From Oegoconia quadripuncta (Eukaryota > Arthropoda > Insecta > Lepidoptera > Autostichidae): 64,000 nt of DNA. A program made the translations under genes and the position numbers. The stretch spans positions 4,621,731-4,685,730 of the forward strand of contig OX438758.1 of the NCBI GenBank assembly GCA_949316235.1. Direction: 5' to 3'. Numbering within the stretch: the first letter of the stretch is position 1; each line of letters opens with the position of its first letter. The notes beneath the pieces were generated by a model. That model made no database searches, was not told the DNA's origin, and saw only the letters and a program-made list of their open reading frames with translations. This document shows, one piece after another, positions 43,571 through 56,205 of the stretch.

Positions 43571-44337
43571 TTAGGCACTAGTTTTATATTTGTCGGCGGA
43601 GCAAATCTGTTTTAAAATATCGGGTCTCGTTTTCAAGTAAGAATGAAGCTGATTACATGATTTGTTGATGTTTGTCTTGGTAATCAATATAGCTTTCAAA
43701 AATGGAACACTTAACTGTGTTTTTTCACTTGTCCATATTTTATTCATTAGAGAAAAAACTCTTTCGACAGGTGCGTTACTTCCAGGCAGACTAAAACATA
43801 CTCAGTAATTATGCGAAAGCTCGTGCATATGAGATTGTTAGCACGGAAGTGGGTGAACAATTCCACCCAACGGTCTTCAGCAGCAACATTCTCACTGTTC
43901 CAGCTTGATATTTTTGCATCTGTGACATAATTGCAAAGGAGCGAAAACTCGTCGAACACTTCCGTATCTTGGCTGCTGTTAAGAAATCCTTGCGTGATCA
44001 GCAAATCCGTCACATTCTGTACTTCTTCCCAAGTAGGTACTTTTGCCAAATTTGTCCATTCAAATACTTCTAGCTCTGCATTAAACTGACACCACTGCTC
44101 CAAGTATTCTTTGCTTGTCTTATAAAACTCAGCCGCCGAAGTTTTCACATTCTCCTGATCAGTTTCCTGTAATTTTACCAGTAGACTACGGACAGTGTGA
44201 GGAAGGAAAAGTGAACTCTCTTTAAGTGCCAAGTTATCTCGTAGACGATTAATTTCCTTCGAAGTTTCTATCGCAGATACCTTTTGACCCTCGATTTTCA
44301 ACACGACTTGATGAAAAGTCGCTGCTTGTGCATGCAA
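43571..44337 (-). pseudogene. hAT transposase C-terminal remnant
   Basis: The - strand frame from 44337 runs through TVRSLLVKL and LEQWCQFNAELEVFEWTNL, then shifts near 43790 to SLPGSNAPVERVFSLMNKIW, the hAT dimerisation motif, and ends KTSA at 43571. The DDE core and N-terminal zinc finger are missing. Confidence 0.75.
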
Positions 44338-44342
44338 AAAAT

Positions 44343-44377
44343 ATGATATTTAGGTATGACTCATACCTAAATATCAT
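44343..44377. repeat. Perfect 17-bp palindrome with 1-bp centre
   Basis: ATGATATTTAGGTATGA, one C, then its exact reverse complement. It lies just beyond the broken 5' side of the hAT remnant. Confidence 0.9.
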
Positions 44378-44793
44378 AAGCAACGTGCTTATTGTTATCA
44401 TAAAGAATAACTTTTGCTATGGAACCTATGTGGAAAAAAAATTCTGTCCATATAAGTTAACCGATCAGCTGATTCACAGACGGACAGATAAACTAACTTT
44501 CGAATTTATAATATTAGTTTAGATTAAAATTATATTATCCAAACATTGCGGCGATTTGAAAGAATTTTCCATCAGTTTTGTTTTGGGTTCACACAGCCAT
44601 TCCGTACGCTTTTCTTTTTTCTAAAAATTGTTTCTTGAGGTACAATTCAGGTACAGTTAGGCCCTTCGCACATGGGTCGTAGGCGTAGTTGTCTCGTGCG
44701 CGTATCGTAATTACGCTACGCGCACGAGACGCGGTGTTCCTACAAACGAATCGTCGCGTAGACGTATCGTTTTGTAATATCTCAGTTGAAATC

Positions 44794-46673
44794 ATGGCGT
44801 CAAGCGTACCAGATGTGTTTGGGGAATTTATTGATGACCTTACCTTCTCTTCAGTCGAAGAGGATTTCTTGTTATTTGATTTCGTTAGAAGTAGAAAGCG
44901 ACGTGCTCATTGGATCCATCCATACATCGCAAATAATTACAAGAAAAGATTGTTTGTTGCTGCACGTGAACTGTCAGAAAATGACAATAAATTCCGCAGT
45001 TCTTATCGAATGAGTAACGATACATTTACAACAATACTTCGAAATATTTTGGGACCACACCTATTGAAAAATGATACTAACATGAGAGAGGCTGTACCTC
45101 CAGAAGAAAGAATCATGATAACTCTACGGTAAATAAAACTATAATATTTTTAATCTTTTATTTATTGAAAAAATTATAAATGACAAAATAAGCACCAATG
45201 TGCACCATTTTTTATTCACAGTTTCGAAATGACCGATAATGCTTAAATTTTGTAATTAAGCACATGTACGTACGTGTTTGTAGGTTTAACTTTAGAAGTA
45301 ATTTATTCTGTATTTTCATTCCAATTGTACTGAGTCAACTCGTTCACGTTCAGGTCATTGCTTAGTTGACTATCATCTCTGCTAGTTCTGTAATCAAGAG
45401 GTGGTCTCACTAATTGCTCACCCTCCTGATTAGAAGTCATAGTTAAAGATACCGCAGAATATGGTTGTTGCTGCTGAATAGGGCTCATAACTGAAGATAT
45501 TGGAGAGTACTGTAGTTGTAATGGCTGCTCCTGATTATGACTCATATCTGAAGAAACACGAGTGTATGTTTGTTGACGAGGTTGCTGGTAAATATCTGAA
45601 TTGATTTCAGCCGTTGAAGATGATTGCTGGTTTTGCTGAGCCTTTTGATATTTTTGGATGAGCGTCATCATTTCAATTTTAAGCAATCTCATCTTATTAT
45701 CATTTAAGTTTTCGATGTCTGGAAGTAAACTCAATAAAAACATTTTGCGAGGATTTTCTGTGTCAGCTCTTTGCATACATTTCTCGATATTTTGCCGTTT
45801 CGTAGCAATATATTGCATAAAAGTGCTGTTGACAACGTTATTAGATGTCTTGGCTCTCTTTTTAGGCGGCTGTGTTGAAACATCTTCATTTGTCGCACTT
45901 CATTTGTTGGTGTATTATGAGTATCCACATCGTCAAGAGTGTTATCGGTTGTTTGAGAACTAGATGGAGGGATATTTCCGGGTTCTTTCTCATTGCTAGT
46001 AGGTTTAACAAATGGAATCACAAATTGCATCTCATCGTGTAAGTAATACTGTTTCCTCGATTTCGCTGCTGAGCCGCTAGGTAACGATTTCAAACTCTTA
46101 ACGAAACCATTTCTCACATTGCGCCACTTTTCTTTACATTCTGGAACTACAAAAAATAAAATTAAATAGTTGGCTAGGATAATAAGAAGAACATAGTTAA
46201 AAGAGAAACTTGTGCGGCATCAATCGTTTTTCATTTTATTTTCGAGTTCATGAATGTCTTGTTTCAGTTATCTGGCAACTGGTGACACTTTTTCATCTTT
46301 GGGTTTATATTTCGCTAGAGGCGATAACACTATATCTCACATAGTAGCTGAAACTACCCGTATTATGTGGGATAAATTGAAAGATATATGTATGAACGTC
46401 CCCACCACTGAAGAATGGAAACAAATCACCAATAGATATCACGAATTATGGCAACTACCTACTTGTCTTGGTGCTATCGACGGTAAACACATACGTATTC
46501 AGCAATATCCAAACTCTGGTTCAACAAATTATAATTACAAAGGATATCATTCCATTGTTTTAATGGGGTATGCAGATGCAGATGGCTGTTTTACATTTAT
46601 AGAAACGGGATACCCTGGTCGTAATAGTGATGGTGGAATATTCCAGACGCCTTGGACAGTGGATACAAAATAA
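44794..46673 (+). pseudogene. Harbinger A transposase, C-terminally deleted
   Basis: Exon 1 44794-45128 (MASSVPDVFGEF ... EERIMITLR) and exon 2 46268-46673, phase 2 junction giving R-Y-L-A-T-G. DDE_Tnp_4 motifs: LPTCLGAIDGKHIRI with the first Asp, NYNYKGYHSIVLM, and NSDGGIF with the second Asp. The frame then runs into TPWTVDTK and stops, so the Glu-containing helix is lost. The spliced frame before the break is undamaged. Confidence 0.88.
45303..46146 (-). pseudogene. Harbinger A MADF-BESS DNA-binding protein, partial
   Basis: Starts at an acceptor (TTTTTGTAG, 46147 on) with VPECKEKWRNVRNGFVKSL and SAAKSRKQYYLHDEMQF, the second half of a MADF domain. A frame change near 45890 is followed by the BESS-like MFLLSLLPDIENLNDNKM and a Gln-rich tail. 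In PIF/Harbinger elements this second protein guides the transposase to DNA and the nucleus. It lies wholly in the transposase intron, antiparallel. Its first exon is gone. Confidence 0.82.
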
Positions 46674-46889
46674 TAATAATAATCTTCCTGATGACTTTCA
46701 TTTACCCCACGATAATAGTAGCTCTACATTACGCTACGACTATCGTAATGACACTGAACACCTCATACGATACGCTGCAACACCGCCTCGTGTGCGGACT
46801 TGTTTGAACATGTTCCTGCTCGTACTGCTCTCGTAATACGCGCGTTCTACGATACGCTTACGATACGACGCCATGTGCGAAGGGCCTTA

Positions 46890-47236
46890 GTTGATATATG
46901 TTTCAGAATATGGTTCACACGCGTTTGGAAGATAGGCCAATACACATGCCAACCTGACGTCAGGATGGCTTGAGTATGTCACTACCTCTTTATTATTCTA
47001 TTGCCTGAGGTACTATTCTTCTACGCATAGGTATAATTAGGTACAGTTTAGGTACAGTGGTTTAGTACTAATTTCATTAATATACAGAAACCTCTCAAGC
47101 GGTACCAGTGTCTCCAACTCTATTTGTCAAAATTACGGTGTTGCTTGCCTAAAAATACGGTATATGGCGGAAAATTACGGGAGATCAAAAATTAAAAAAA
47201 CGGTAAATTTACGGTAACTTTATTTCACAATTAAAA
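46890..47236. other. Spacer; probable 3' end of hAT-2 at the right
   Basis: Positions 47100-47236 hold 'cagtgtctccaactc' and repeated 'attacgg' boxes, which could be the terminal region of the hAT element that follows; the matching other end was not found. Confidence 0.35.
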
Positions 47237-49162
47237 TTAAATGTCAGGCGTTTCAGCCTTTTTGTACATAGAAACATTAATACTTTTAATCATTTTATCA
47301 GTAGGATGGAAATCTACGCAGTTTTTGCCTGTTCTCTTAATGAGTTGCTGCGTAAAAAGATTCCCAGCAATAGATTTTGTAGACAATTGGTTCCTTTTTT
47401 TTGTTTTCAAGTCAGAAATGTGGCTGAAAATGCGGTCGCAATCGGCGTTTGAGTGGGGCAATGACAGCATTCCGAGCATAAAATGTGCTAAGTTATAAAA
47501 TGGTCGCGAGTCTTCATTAGTTTTGATTTCAGACACCATATGCCAAAATACATCTGGAGGATCGTTGACGTCTAAATCACATTTGTTTTGTGCAATGTAA
47601 TACGGAAAATGTCGCCATTCATCATCTAAAATTTGCTGGACATCAAGTGTCTTTGGAGAGATTCGGGGCAATAAGTTGAATGTGTTGGCCAATGATGTTT
47701 GTCTTTTCTCGGTTGCCAACATGCAATTTTCGTTATTCAAATCGGAAATTGCAATAAACAATTTGTTATCTAAGCTATATCTTTTTCTTATGCCAACCGC
47801 TGCCTGGACAACGAATCTCTTACAATTTTCTCGCAACTGTTTCACAGAATTGACATCAGCAATAACTTCAGGAAGTGACAACTGTTTTTGAACACCAAGA
47901 CCTAAATAAATATCCTCGGGTCGTATATGTTTGCGTTCGTCTGTGGGGTCGATACTGTCGAGCGGTGTATTATTTACATAACTTGCGGGCATAATTAAGA
48001 GAAGCAGCTCTCTGTATAGTTCTTGCATTTTCAAGTGCATCTCTGGTAAGACTGTAGTTTCACTTTGAAAATATGCGTTAGTTCTAGTGAACTTCGGCAA
48101 CATCCACGAAAGAAAATAAAAGTAAGCCTTCTGAATGGGGTCTCTCAAAGCAGAGTGTATTTCACGGCATTCATGATCTTCAAGCCATTTATCATCAAAA
48201 TAAAGTTTAAAAGCCTCCCATTGTTCTAGGATCCTCTCGACGACGGCTGATAAGGAGAGCATCACAAAACTCTTGGAAAACTTGAAGTTGACTTTGCCGC
48301 TTACTGCTGGTTTTAAAGTGGTTGTAGATGTTACGTGTTAATTTTTCGCTTTCAGGTGGTAGTTCTTTGCAAGCCTCGCTCGAGCATAAGTGTAACGAAT
48401 GACAAACGCACTTTATAATGGTTATTCCTGGACATAACTGTCTGAATCTTGATGAAACCGAATTGTTACAGCCCATCATGGTATTGCAACCATCTGATCC
48501 AAATCCAATTATATTTTTTTGGGGCACACAATTTTCTTCGAATGATTTAATTAGGACTTCGAATAGGCGTTTTGCAGTTGTAGTGTGATCTATATTATCT
48601 TCGCCAAAAAGGTCAATGAGGTCCCAAAGCCGACTGACCACACGCCCTATCTTCGGGTCATAATAACGTACAACCACATAGTTTTTGTAGACGTAATGTC
48701 GGTGCTTTCATCGATTAAAACAGAAAATTTTTGCGATTTTAAATCGGCGCTTAAAGCTGCTTTTTCCGAATCGCCCAAGACATTGTTTATTACAACTTGC
48801 AGCTTAGTATGTTTCATTTTCACATTTTTAGCAATGTTTGAATCGGGAAATGCATCAACTAACAAATCTGATAAATGGTCCATACTTGAATGTGGAATCT
48901 TATGCTCAGCCATAAATGCTGCGAGCTTGAGCTCTGCATATTTTGCTTTTTCTTCTACTGAATGAGATTTTGAAGTTTGCAATAATTTTACGATTGGTGG
49001 TTGAATAGATGTACTTTGATGCTTTGAACCTGCGTTATGACGTTTCAGCACACTTATATCAGCCTGCATGGTGGTATCACAGAGCAAACACTTTGCTTTA
49101 TATGGGTTTTTTGGGTATTCGCGAAGCTCGGAAGTATCCGCTGCGGTACTGACGGTCACCAT
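47237..49162 (-). pseudogene. hAT transposase, nearly full length, frameshifted
   Basis: Three overlapping - strand pieces: 49162-48647, 48677-48207 and 48265-47237. N-terminal zinc finger AKCLLCDTTMQ ... RHNAGSKH (C2-H2, BED/TTF-like), then FSVLIDESTDITSTK (first Asp region), IIGFGSDGCNTMMG (second Asp), KCVCHSLHLCSSEAC, and the C-terminal dimerisation domain FMLGMLSLPHSNADCDRIFS. About 630 residues overall, a normal hAT size. Two single-step frame breaks at 48650 and 48240 inactivate it. Confidence 0.9.
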
Positions 49163-49212
49163 CTAATATGGGCGTCATTCTTTTTGGATATCCCGAATCA
49201 CCTGATACAATA

Positions 49213-49530
49213 GAATTAATAATAACAATGGCTCAATGTAAACAACATAAAGTTTACAAAACGTCAGGTTGTGGATTTGATTCCTAGTGGGGTACATACA
49301 CGATTAGTTAGTACTCTAATTATTTGGTCGTGGGGAATCTTTAAATATCTTCCTGATGGCCAGCTGCCATCATCTTATCTAAGTATGCCACTAGGTAGCA
49401 ATGTTAACGGCATTATTGTATTCCGGCTGTTTGTCAGCCAGTCCCTCCAAATAAGTTCCAGGTGAGTGCACCTCCACCTTATCTTCACATAACATCAAGT
49501 GTGATTGGGGAAGGGTACTAACCTGATTAT
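49213..49530 (+). mobile_element. SINE family A, old copy
   Basis: TGGCTCAATGTAAACAACAT head and the 'tcttcacataacatcaagtgtgat' tail are recognisable, with much divergence between. Confidence 0.7.
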
Positions 49531-51068
49531 TTCCGAGGCCTGGAAACTGTAATGCTATTTTAAATAATAATTGCATACCCCGTTACCCAACATATTCACC
49601 ACTTTCATGAGGCCCATGAGGCTCAACCTTACTGGCCGACCATATTATGGCAGTCATGTGTAGCTCTACCAAATTTGGAACTGACGTTTAAAATTTGCAA
49701 ATTGTGATTGCATACCTGTAAATATAATTGGATGATCAGCACAAGCACTGTGAAAAATAACTGGTTTTTTATTGATTTATAAATCACCTGGCTCTCTTCC
49801 AATAGATACTTACCATCTGTGCATTTAAGGAGTGATATCCCTTTCTATTATAAAAAAAAGCTGGCTCAACAAATGCGATGTGAGTGCAATCAATGTAATG
49901 TATCTTTGAATCTTACAATGACATCGATTTTTTTTAACAGTAGAAACATAATAGTCGCGTATCAGCTAAGTTATTGTTAGGAGTCCATGCTATCCTTTTT
50001 TTTATATAAATTGAAATTATAAAAATTATAACTAATAGTTTGTGATGCCTTATAGAGTAACAATAGCAATAACCAAGGTTTATCGAAGTGGAAAATCCAA
50101 ACCCCCTAAGCCATAGACTATGGCCGGGAGTATTTTTTAAATTACGAATTTCTAATACTCCAAACTTGGAGAAGACATACTTTAGATAGATAATAAACTT
50201 AACCCATATAGTGGTCTTCTATTACATATATTGTTGCAAATGACAATTAGATTAATGATTATGGATAACTAGGTTTTCTCCCGCTCGCCTGCTGAAATAA
50301 CTTCATCGCGGATATATTTCATTTATTTATCCCATGGGAACTATTCACTTCATCAGTATAAAAAATATCCTATGTCTTAATCCACGGTATGTTCTATCTA
50401 TACAGTACGTCCCAAGACTATGCGACATGGAGGGAAAGTACCTTAAATTTTATAGACCACAACTCTTTGGTATGACCCTGTTGCTAAAAAACTTAAAGCG
50501 CAAAGCACCTGAAAAAAAATTAGTGTAACGGTCAGACTGGCGATAATGGGGCGCAAAAATTACCTACCTAAGAGAAAATGTGATAATATACTGCTCATAA
50601 CAATTAGAGGAAGAAGATTTTAGTCCTTTCTATTGTATAAACTACAATTAGGTTTAAAATATATTTTATGTTTAAAGAAGTATAGTGTTCGGTTACCTCA
50701 GGACTCCGGTAACATGATGTGGACGTAAAACAACAAATCCCAGGGTACACTAGCAAAGTTTATTGCCACACACTACACAGCAAAACAGTTCAGAAGGAGT
50801 CGAAGATGCGAAGAGTAAGCGTAGTACACAAAGCAACTATTATAATTCGTTATTATTGCAAAGCGATAGTTTATAAACACGATCGGAAACGAATGGCGGA
50901 AACAAAGAGACGTGTGTCCTGCGTCGGACGGAAGTAGATGTCGACTGGCGCTCAATGCAAGCAAGGTCGCGCAGCGACCGCAGCGTTGACAGGTAGCTGC
51001 GTGTGAGCAACTACGTCATACAGGGGCAGAGTGTTACTACTGGGATCGGTTCCGTCGAGTTACACTAA
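49531..51068. other. Intergenic; partial Helitron-like repeat at 50280-50400
   Basis: Only the Helitron-like scrap ('tatcccatgggaacta', 'ttaatccacggta') is recognised. The stretch 50401-50560 looks like a transposon end (CGTCCCAAGACTATGCGACA) but has no visible partner. No exons. Confidence 0.4.
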
Positions 51069-52850
51069 GGCCGTGTCCTACGTGGGCGACCCAACGCGAA
51101 CGCGATTGCGAAGCGATCCGATGCGATGCGATGCGACGCGGCGACTCTGTCCTACGTGCGCGCGAATCGTTCTGCGCCACCATCGCTTCAGTGCAGTTGT
51201 CATTTAACGTTTATCATGGACGGACAGAAGCTAATGTTGTTGGAAAATTCATATCTTAAATATCAAATACTCAAGAAGTATGTACGGCAGAGAAGTGGTA
51301 CTAAAATTGTATACTTAGAAAGGCATATTCATGGGGAATTTCATAATTTGTTCGAGGAGTTACGAACTCAACCCTTGTTATTCAAAGAATATTGTCGAAT
51401 GTTGCCTACAACGTTTGACTATATTGTACAAGCCATTAAACCAGTTCTGCAATTCACTACAACTAATTTTCAGCAACCTATTTCTATTGAAGAACGATTG
51501 ATGGTAACATTAAGGTAAGAAAACTATGATTTTTAATTATCTATAATTTTTATTATTATTATCATTAGTTATTAATTAAATTGCAATAATTTTACAAACA
51601 AGTGTAATAGTCATGTTGAGAACCGGATTGTGGTGAATTTAACTTTGCCAGCTCCGTTAGTAGAAGTTCCTGCATCTGCGTTCTAAAATGTAATTTCTTC
51701 AATGATGGTAACTTTTTTATATAAGGTATTATTGATTTAAACCAAAGAGGGTCATCGTCTGTATTATCTGGTTGATCTTGGCGAAGAATTTTCATTTTTT
51801 CTCTCTCGATATCGAGGAATGCTTCTAAACCAATATCTTTTCTTTTGCGTGTTTGCTTTGTGATAGTTGGCAACGAGGGTGAAGGAGAAGGTGAAGGCAT
51901 TTGCTGCACGTAGATTTCTATAGATGTATTTTGTGGTATTTCTTCCAAAATAGACGCAGATTCAGGGAGCTGGGTGTTGTCAATGTCAGACAGGTATACG
52001 TATATGTCTTCCGCACTAGCAGTGTCTGTAGACAATGACTTATCTATTGAATTGTTATCAGTTGAGCAGTCTTCTAATATAATATTTCCTTCTGTTGGGC
52101 GGGGTTTCAAAATTACTCTTAAAAATGACATATCTTCAAAATATGGCCATGTGCCTGTTTATTTAGGCTCATTATCGGCGTCAGTCCCAGAACGTGGCTT
52201 CGGAATTTTTTTCAATTCTTTATTGAATGTATCTCTCAAATTTTTCCATTTTTTCTTAGCCATTTCACCTGAAAAAAGAAAAACAATTATTACTTAATCT
52301 TTTTATTTATTTCAGGTATTTGACCACAGGCATACAGTTCTGGCAACTCGCTTTCTCGTACAGAATTTCAAAATCTGCTATTTCCACAATCGTACCACAA
52401 GTATGCAAAGCTATATGGACTCAGTTAGTTGTGAAGCACATGCCCGAACCTTCTGAAGATAACTTTAAAAACATAGCGCAATGTTTTTGGGACCGATGGC
52501 AGTTTCCTAATTGCATCGGTTGTATTGATGGGAAGCACATTCGCATAGTGAAACCAAAGAACACCGGTTCCATGTATTATAATTACAAATCCTTCTTTTC
52601 GATTGGATTATTGGCAGTCACTGATGCAAATTATAAATTTGTAATGATAAATGTGGGTTCCTATGGAAAAGAAAACGATGCCGGTGTTTTTGATGAATGC
52701 CCCTTTCGGAATGCAATAGAACAAGGAAGACTACAAATACCTAAAGAACAAGTATTGCCGGGCTCAAATATAAATAGCTCCATATGTTCTCTTAGGTGAT
52801 GCAGCGTTTCCTCTGAAGGAATACTTAATGAGACCTTTTCCAGAAAAGTC

Positions 52851-55800
52851 GGCTTATTGGACGATTCGCACGAATTTAACTCGCACAAAACGTGCGAATC
52901 GACTCCTTTAAAACATATTATTTTTTCTGTAGTCGATTCGCACGAATTTCATTTATTGGCGTGCGAATCGACACCCTCACAAATATGTAGTAGGCTATTC
53001 GCACACATATTGTTTTTTATGAAATGCAGTTAAGATAAAGTACACTTGAGCACAGAAGTAGTAAGGTCAAATATGTTTTACTCGTAATAGATAGAAAATA
53101 AAAACACAATCTATAATCAACAATATCTGTATTAAAATTAAAACTAAGTACTAAACATCTTCTAAGCTCGTGGTTTGAGGATTAAAAATGAGCAAATATC
53201 GATCACAGAATAATAAATGTCACTAACAAACTACTACTCCACTAACCACGTAATAAAAAATAAAAGTACTAAAAATTTACTTTTTTTTTTTTACTTTACC
53301 CAAACATTTACTTTTTTAATAAGGTAGGTATATATATAATTAACAACTTTTTCTTATATTTATTATTGACGAACATTTGGTACAACAAAAACATGTCTTA
53401 ATGTTTTTTAGAAGTGTACCTAAAATACACAGTTCTCATCATTATAACAATAAAACTTTTAATCATAAAACTAGAACTAGGGCTATAATCACAATTTGAA
53501 TCACAGATTTTTCTTTAAAATAACGTATAAAAGTGACTAAACTTTTATATACAACTAACAAATCAACAATAATAAATCAAGTCACAACAATAATAAAATG
53601 CTTACTTCTAATTTATATATAACAGGTTAAAAAATAAACTTACGAGAATTATAAAAATAGATATTTGGCTTTAATCACAATCAAAATCACAGTCGTTACC
53701 TTTTAGGAATAAAATAATCATCAGTTATATATGTATTATGTATACAATATTACCGCCAACTAATTTCGTAATTTTTCAATACAAAGTTGTATATTAATTT
53801 CGCCACGATTCAATTGGCTTACGATGTCTTCGATTCTTTTTTGAAGTTTTATTCTCTCAGGACTTTTAACTGAAATATACTGATTTTTATTATAAAGAGT
53901 TAAATAATAATTGGAATCTTTACGTAAAGTATCCAAAAACATTGCAATGTTTGGTTTAGGTTTTACCAATCTGTTAAAACGCGAGTTCCATGATTCGATG
54001 GCATTATTTGTTTTATGACACACATCAAAAAATGACCATGTGTTTGAGAAATAAGCATTTTCATCTAACCAAGTACGAACAAAATAATCATTAAATTGAG
54101 TAATTTTCTTTTCAGGCTCATTTTCTGATTCAATATATAACCAGCCATCTGATCTATATTCTCGAGGTACATATGCTAGAGCCATGCAACGTTTAACATG
54201 CATTTTATCAATTAATGATTTATCCATACCTAACTTCTTTGCATTTCTCCATAAAGACTTTTGGAAATGAAATAAACAACCTTGAATACGTGCGTCAGGA
54301 AATATTTTTTCAATAGCAGCCATCGCACTTTTTTCAAAATCTGTGGTGAATATACGTGGAGAAAATTGAGGAATTCGACTTTTTATAAGGTAAAAAAAAA
54401 TTTCGTATGTTTTTTCTTGTTTGTCCGGTAGTAAAGCGTATATGGCTGGTAAAATATTTGTATGTTCATGGGTACTTCCCAAATCTATATGTAACGTGTA
54501 TACTTGCAAAAATGGTGGTACGCAGCTTTTGAACGTCCCATCGCAGAAAACGCTTTCTGCTGTTTCAATATATTTTATAACATTTTGGTTTGCAAAAAGT
54601 GTAATTCTTGTTTTCTTATATCCATAATCAGCAAACTTCAAATCTTCGTAGCATGGAGGAATAATAAGATCTGTAACTTTTTTGAATCTCAATTTTTTTA
54701 CCTGTAGTGATGTGTTTCTGTGTCGATAGAGTCTTTTCTTAATATTTTTAAAATCAGGAACTTTTTGTATGAGATCATATCCAGCATTATGCAAGTCCGA
54801 AACCATTTCACCATAAATTTTTGGTATAGTTGTGAGCTCTTTCTCCGATCGTTTAATGCATTTGTCTAACTGATACTTCATTTCATTTTCTATGACGCTT
54901 GGTTGGCATGAATGAGGTTCTTCTTTTGTTAACAGGAGATCATTATTTGTATGTAAGAGTGCTTTACAACGTTGTCTATTGACGCACCTCCAGACTGTAA
55001 CACCATTTTTGTTCTTGCGCTGCTTATTATATCTATATCCATGCCTTAATAGAAGTTCTTGACCTCTTTCTGATTTTATAAAACCAATGTCAGCCCTTTC
55101 ATCTCTACTCGTCGATGGTTCTGCCGCCATACTTAGGTATTTTCAAGAAGCTTTCTATTTTGTCTGAAAATTAAAATAAGTATCCAATGAGATACTAATT
55201 AAATCAAGGAGGTTTTACCAGAATTACTTTTATCGCATTAAACATTATTAATATAATTAACTTCTTTGCTGAGCAGATAGTAAATAAAAGTTGTGCATAG
55301 TATCCATCATCATTTATGCAATACTAAAAGCAAACTTATGTTGACTCATTTTTGTAATCGATGATTTGGTGACGCTTCCACTAGGTGGCGTCACTTGCTC
55401 TTCAACGACCACAGTTTATAATTATTTATTATTAATATGTAGTATTAAATACAAACCGGAGTATAAAAAGCTTTTTTATATTAATATTTGAACTATAGTA
55501 GATCGTTATAAAATATATTTTTATAGGCAATAAATAATAAATTAAAAATTAAGAAAGATTTCTCATAATTCTCAGTCACTCAGAATAAAGGGGTTAATAA
55601 TGTTATCACAGTTAATACTAATAATTCTATTACTTACATGCTTAACGCCTGCACATTACTTTGATGTCCTTCCAGCACACAACACTGTGTCACATCACAA
55701 TAATTATCTTAAATTACCGTCCGGCACGTGTACTTTCTACAGTTACAATACAAAAGTAAACCAAATGTAGACCCATGACCAACCCGAGTGAGCGTGATAG

Positions 55801-56205
55801 CATATATATAGCTTTCTCTTTCATTTTTCCTGTAATAGGCGAATTTTGCGGTCATGTTTATATTGTTTTGTATTAGTAAAAATGTAGATATGCCACGTTT
55901 TAAGTAATTATTATTATCACTTATTCCATACAGATCTTTCTTACTTTCAAGTAAATATCTGCTTTTTAAACTTCGATTATTTTTTATTTTTATTTCAGTG
56001 ATGGCTGAATACGACTGTACTTGAATTTTTTTAAACCTTAAAATGAAATGTGTGCGAATAGCCTACTACATATTTGTGAGGGTGTCGATTCGCACGCCAA
56101 TAAATGAAATTCGTGCGAATCGACTACAGAAAAAATAATATGTTTTAAAGGAGTCGATTCGCACGTTTTGTGCGAGTTAAATTCGTGCGAATCGTCCAAT
56201 AAGCC
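52851..56205 (-). mobile_element. MULE-2, intact FLYWCH-type Mutator-like element
   Basis: Inverted ends GGCTTATTGGACGATTCGCA run about 165 bases with almost no mismatch. Flanks carry GAAAAGTC twice (52843-52850, 56206-56213), 8 perfect bases, 9 with one mismatch. The arms contain several 'cgattcgcacg' boxes, likely transposase binding sites. It holds one long intact transposase. 3355 bp. The flanking Harbinger frame can be rejoined across it, which proves insertion. Confidence 0.94.
53760..55130 (-). CDS. MULE transposase with FLYWCH zinc finger, intact
   Basis: 456 codons, single exon, no damage. FLYWCH-like finger near residues 28-80 (GYRYNKQRKNKNGVTVWRC, CKALLHT, PHSC). MULE DDE core: ESVFCDGTFKS with the first Asp (about 195), RIFTTDFEKSAMAAIEK with the second (about 265), QGCLFHFQKSLWRN with the conserved Cys and His, and TNNAIESWNSRFNRL with the Glu (about 380). 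The finger binds the element ends and the core cuts and joins DNA in the nucleus. The usual HNH-like ending of the finger reads HSC here. Together with the clean inverted ends this element may still be able to move. Confidence 0.95.
   Translation of the reverse strand: MAAEPSTSRDERADIGFIKSERGQELLLRHGYRYNKQRKNKNGVTVWRCVNRQRCKALLHTNNDLLLTKEEPHSCQPSVIENEMKYQLDKCIKRSEKELTTIPKIYGEMVSDLHNAGYDLIQKVPDFKNIKKRLYRHRNTSLQVKKLRFKKVTDLIIPPCYEDLKFADYGYKKTRITLFANQNVIKYIETAESVFCDGTFKSCVPPFLQVYTLHIDLGSTHEHTNILPAIYALLPDKQEKTYEIFFYLIKSRIPQFSPRIFTTDFEKSAMAAIEKIFPDARIQGCLFHFQKSLWRNAKKLGMDKSLIDKMHVKRCMALAYVPREYRSDGWLYIESENEPEKKITQFNDYFVRTWLDENAYFSNTWSFFDVCHKTNNAIESWNSRFNRLVKPKPNIAMFLDTLRKDSNYYLTLYNKNQYISVKSPERIKLQKRIEDIVSQLNRGEINIQLCIEKLRN

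Larger units (their letters stand above)
44660..46886 (+). mobile_element. Harbinger A, deletion derivative
   Basis: Ends GGCCCTTCGCACATGG and CCATGTGCGAAGGGCC with TTA duplicated outside (44657-44659 and 46887-46889), the PIF/Harbinger target. A perfect 14-bp palindrome (GTCTCGTGCGCGTA ... TACGCGCACGAGAC) sits near the left end. It contains a transposase gene on + and a MADF-BESS gene on -. The 3' part of the transposase and the first MADF exon are deleted. Confidence 0.93.

Noticed and set aside
45731..46117. Full 128-residue frame as one Harbinger A protein
   Set aside because: Only the first ~70 residues are MADF-like; the rest (after the ~45890 shift) is out of frame with the BESS part in the adjoining frame.
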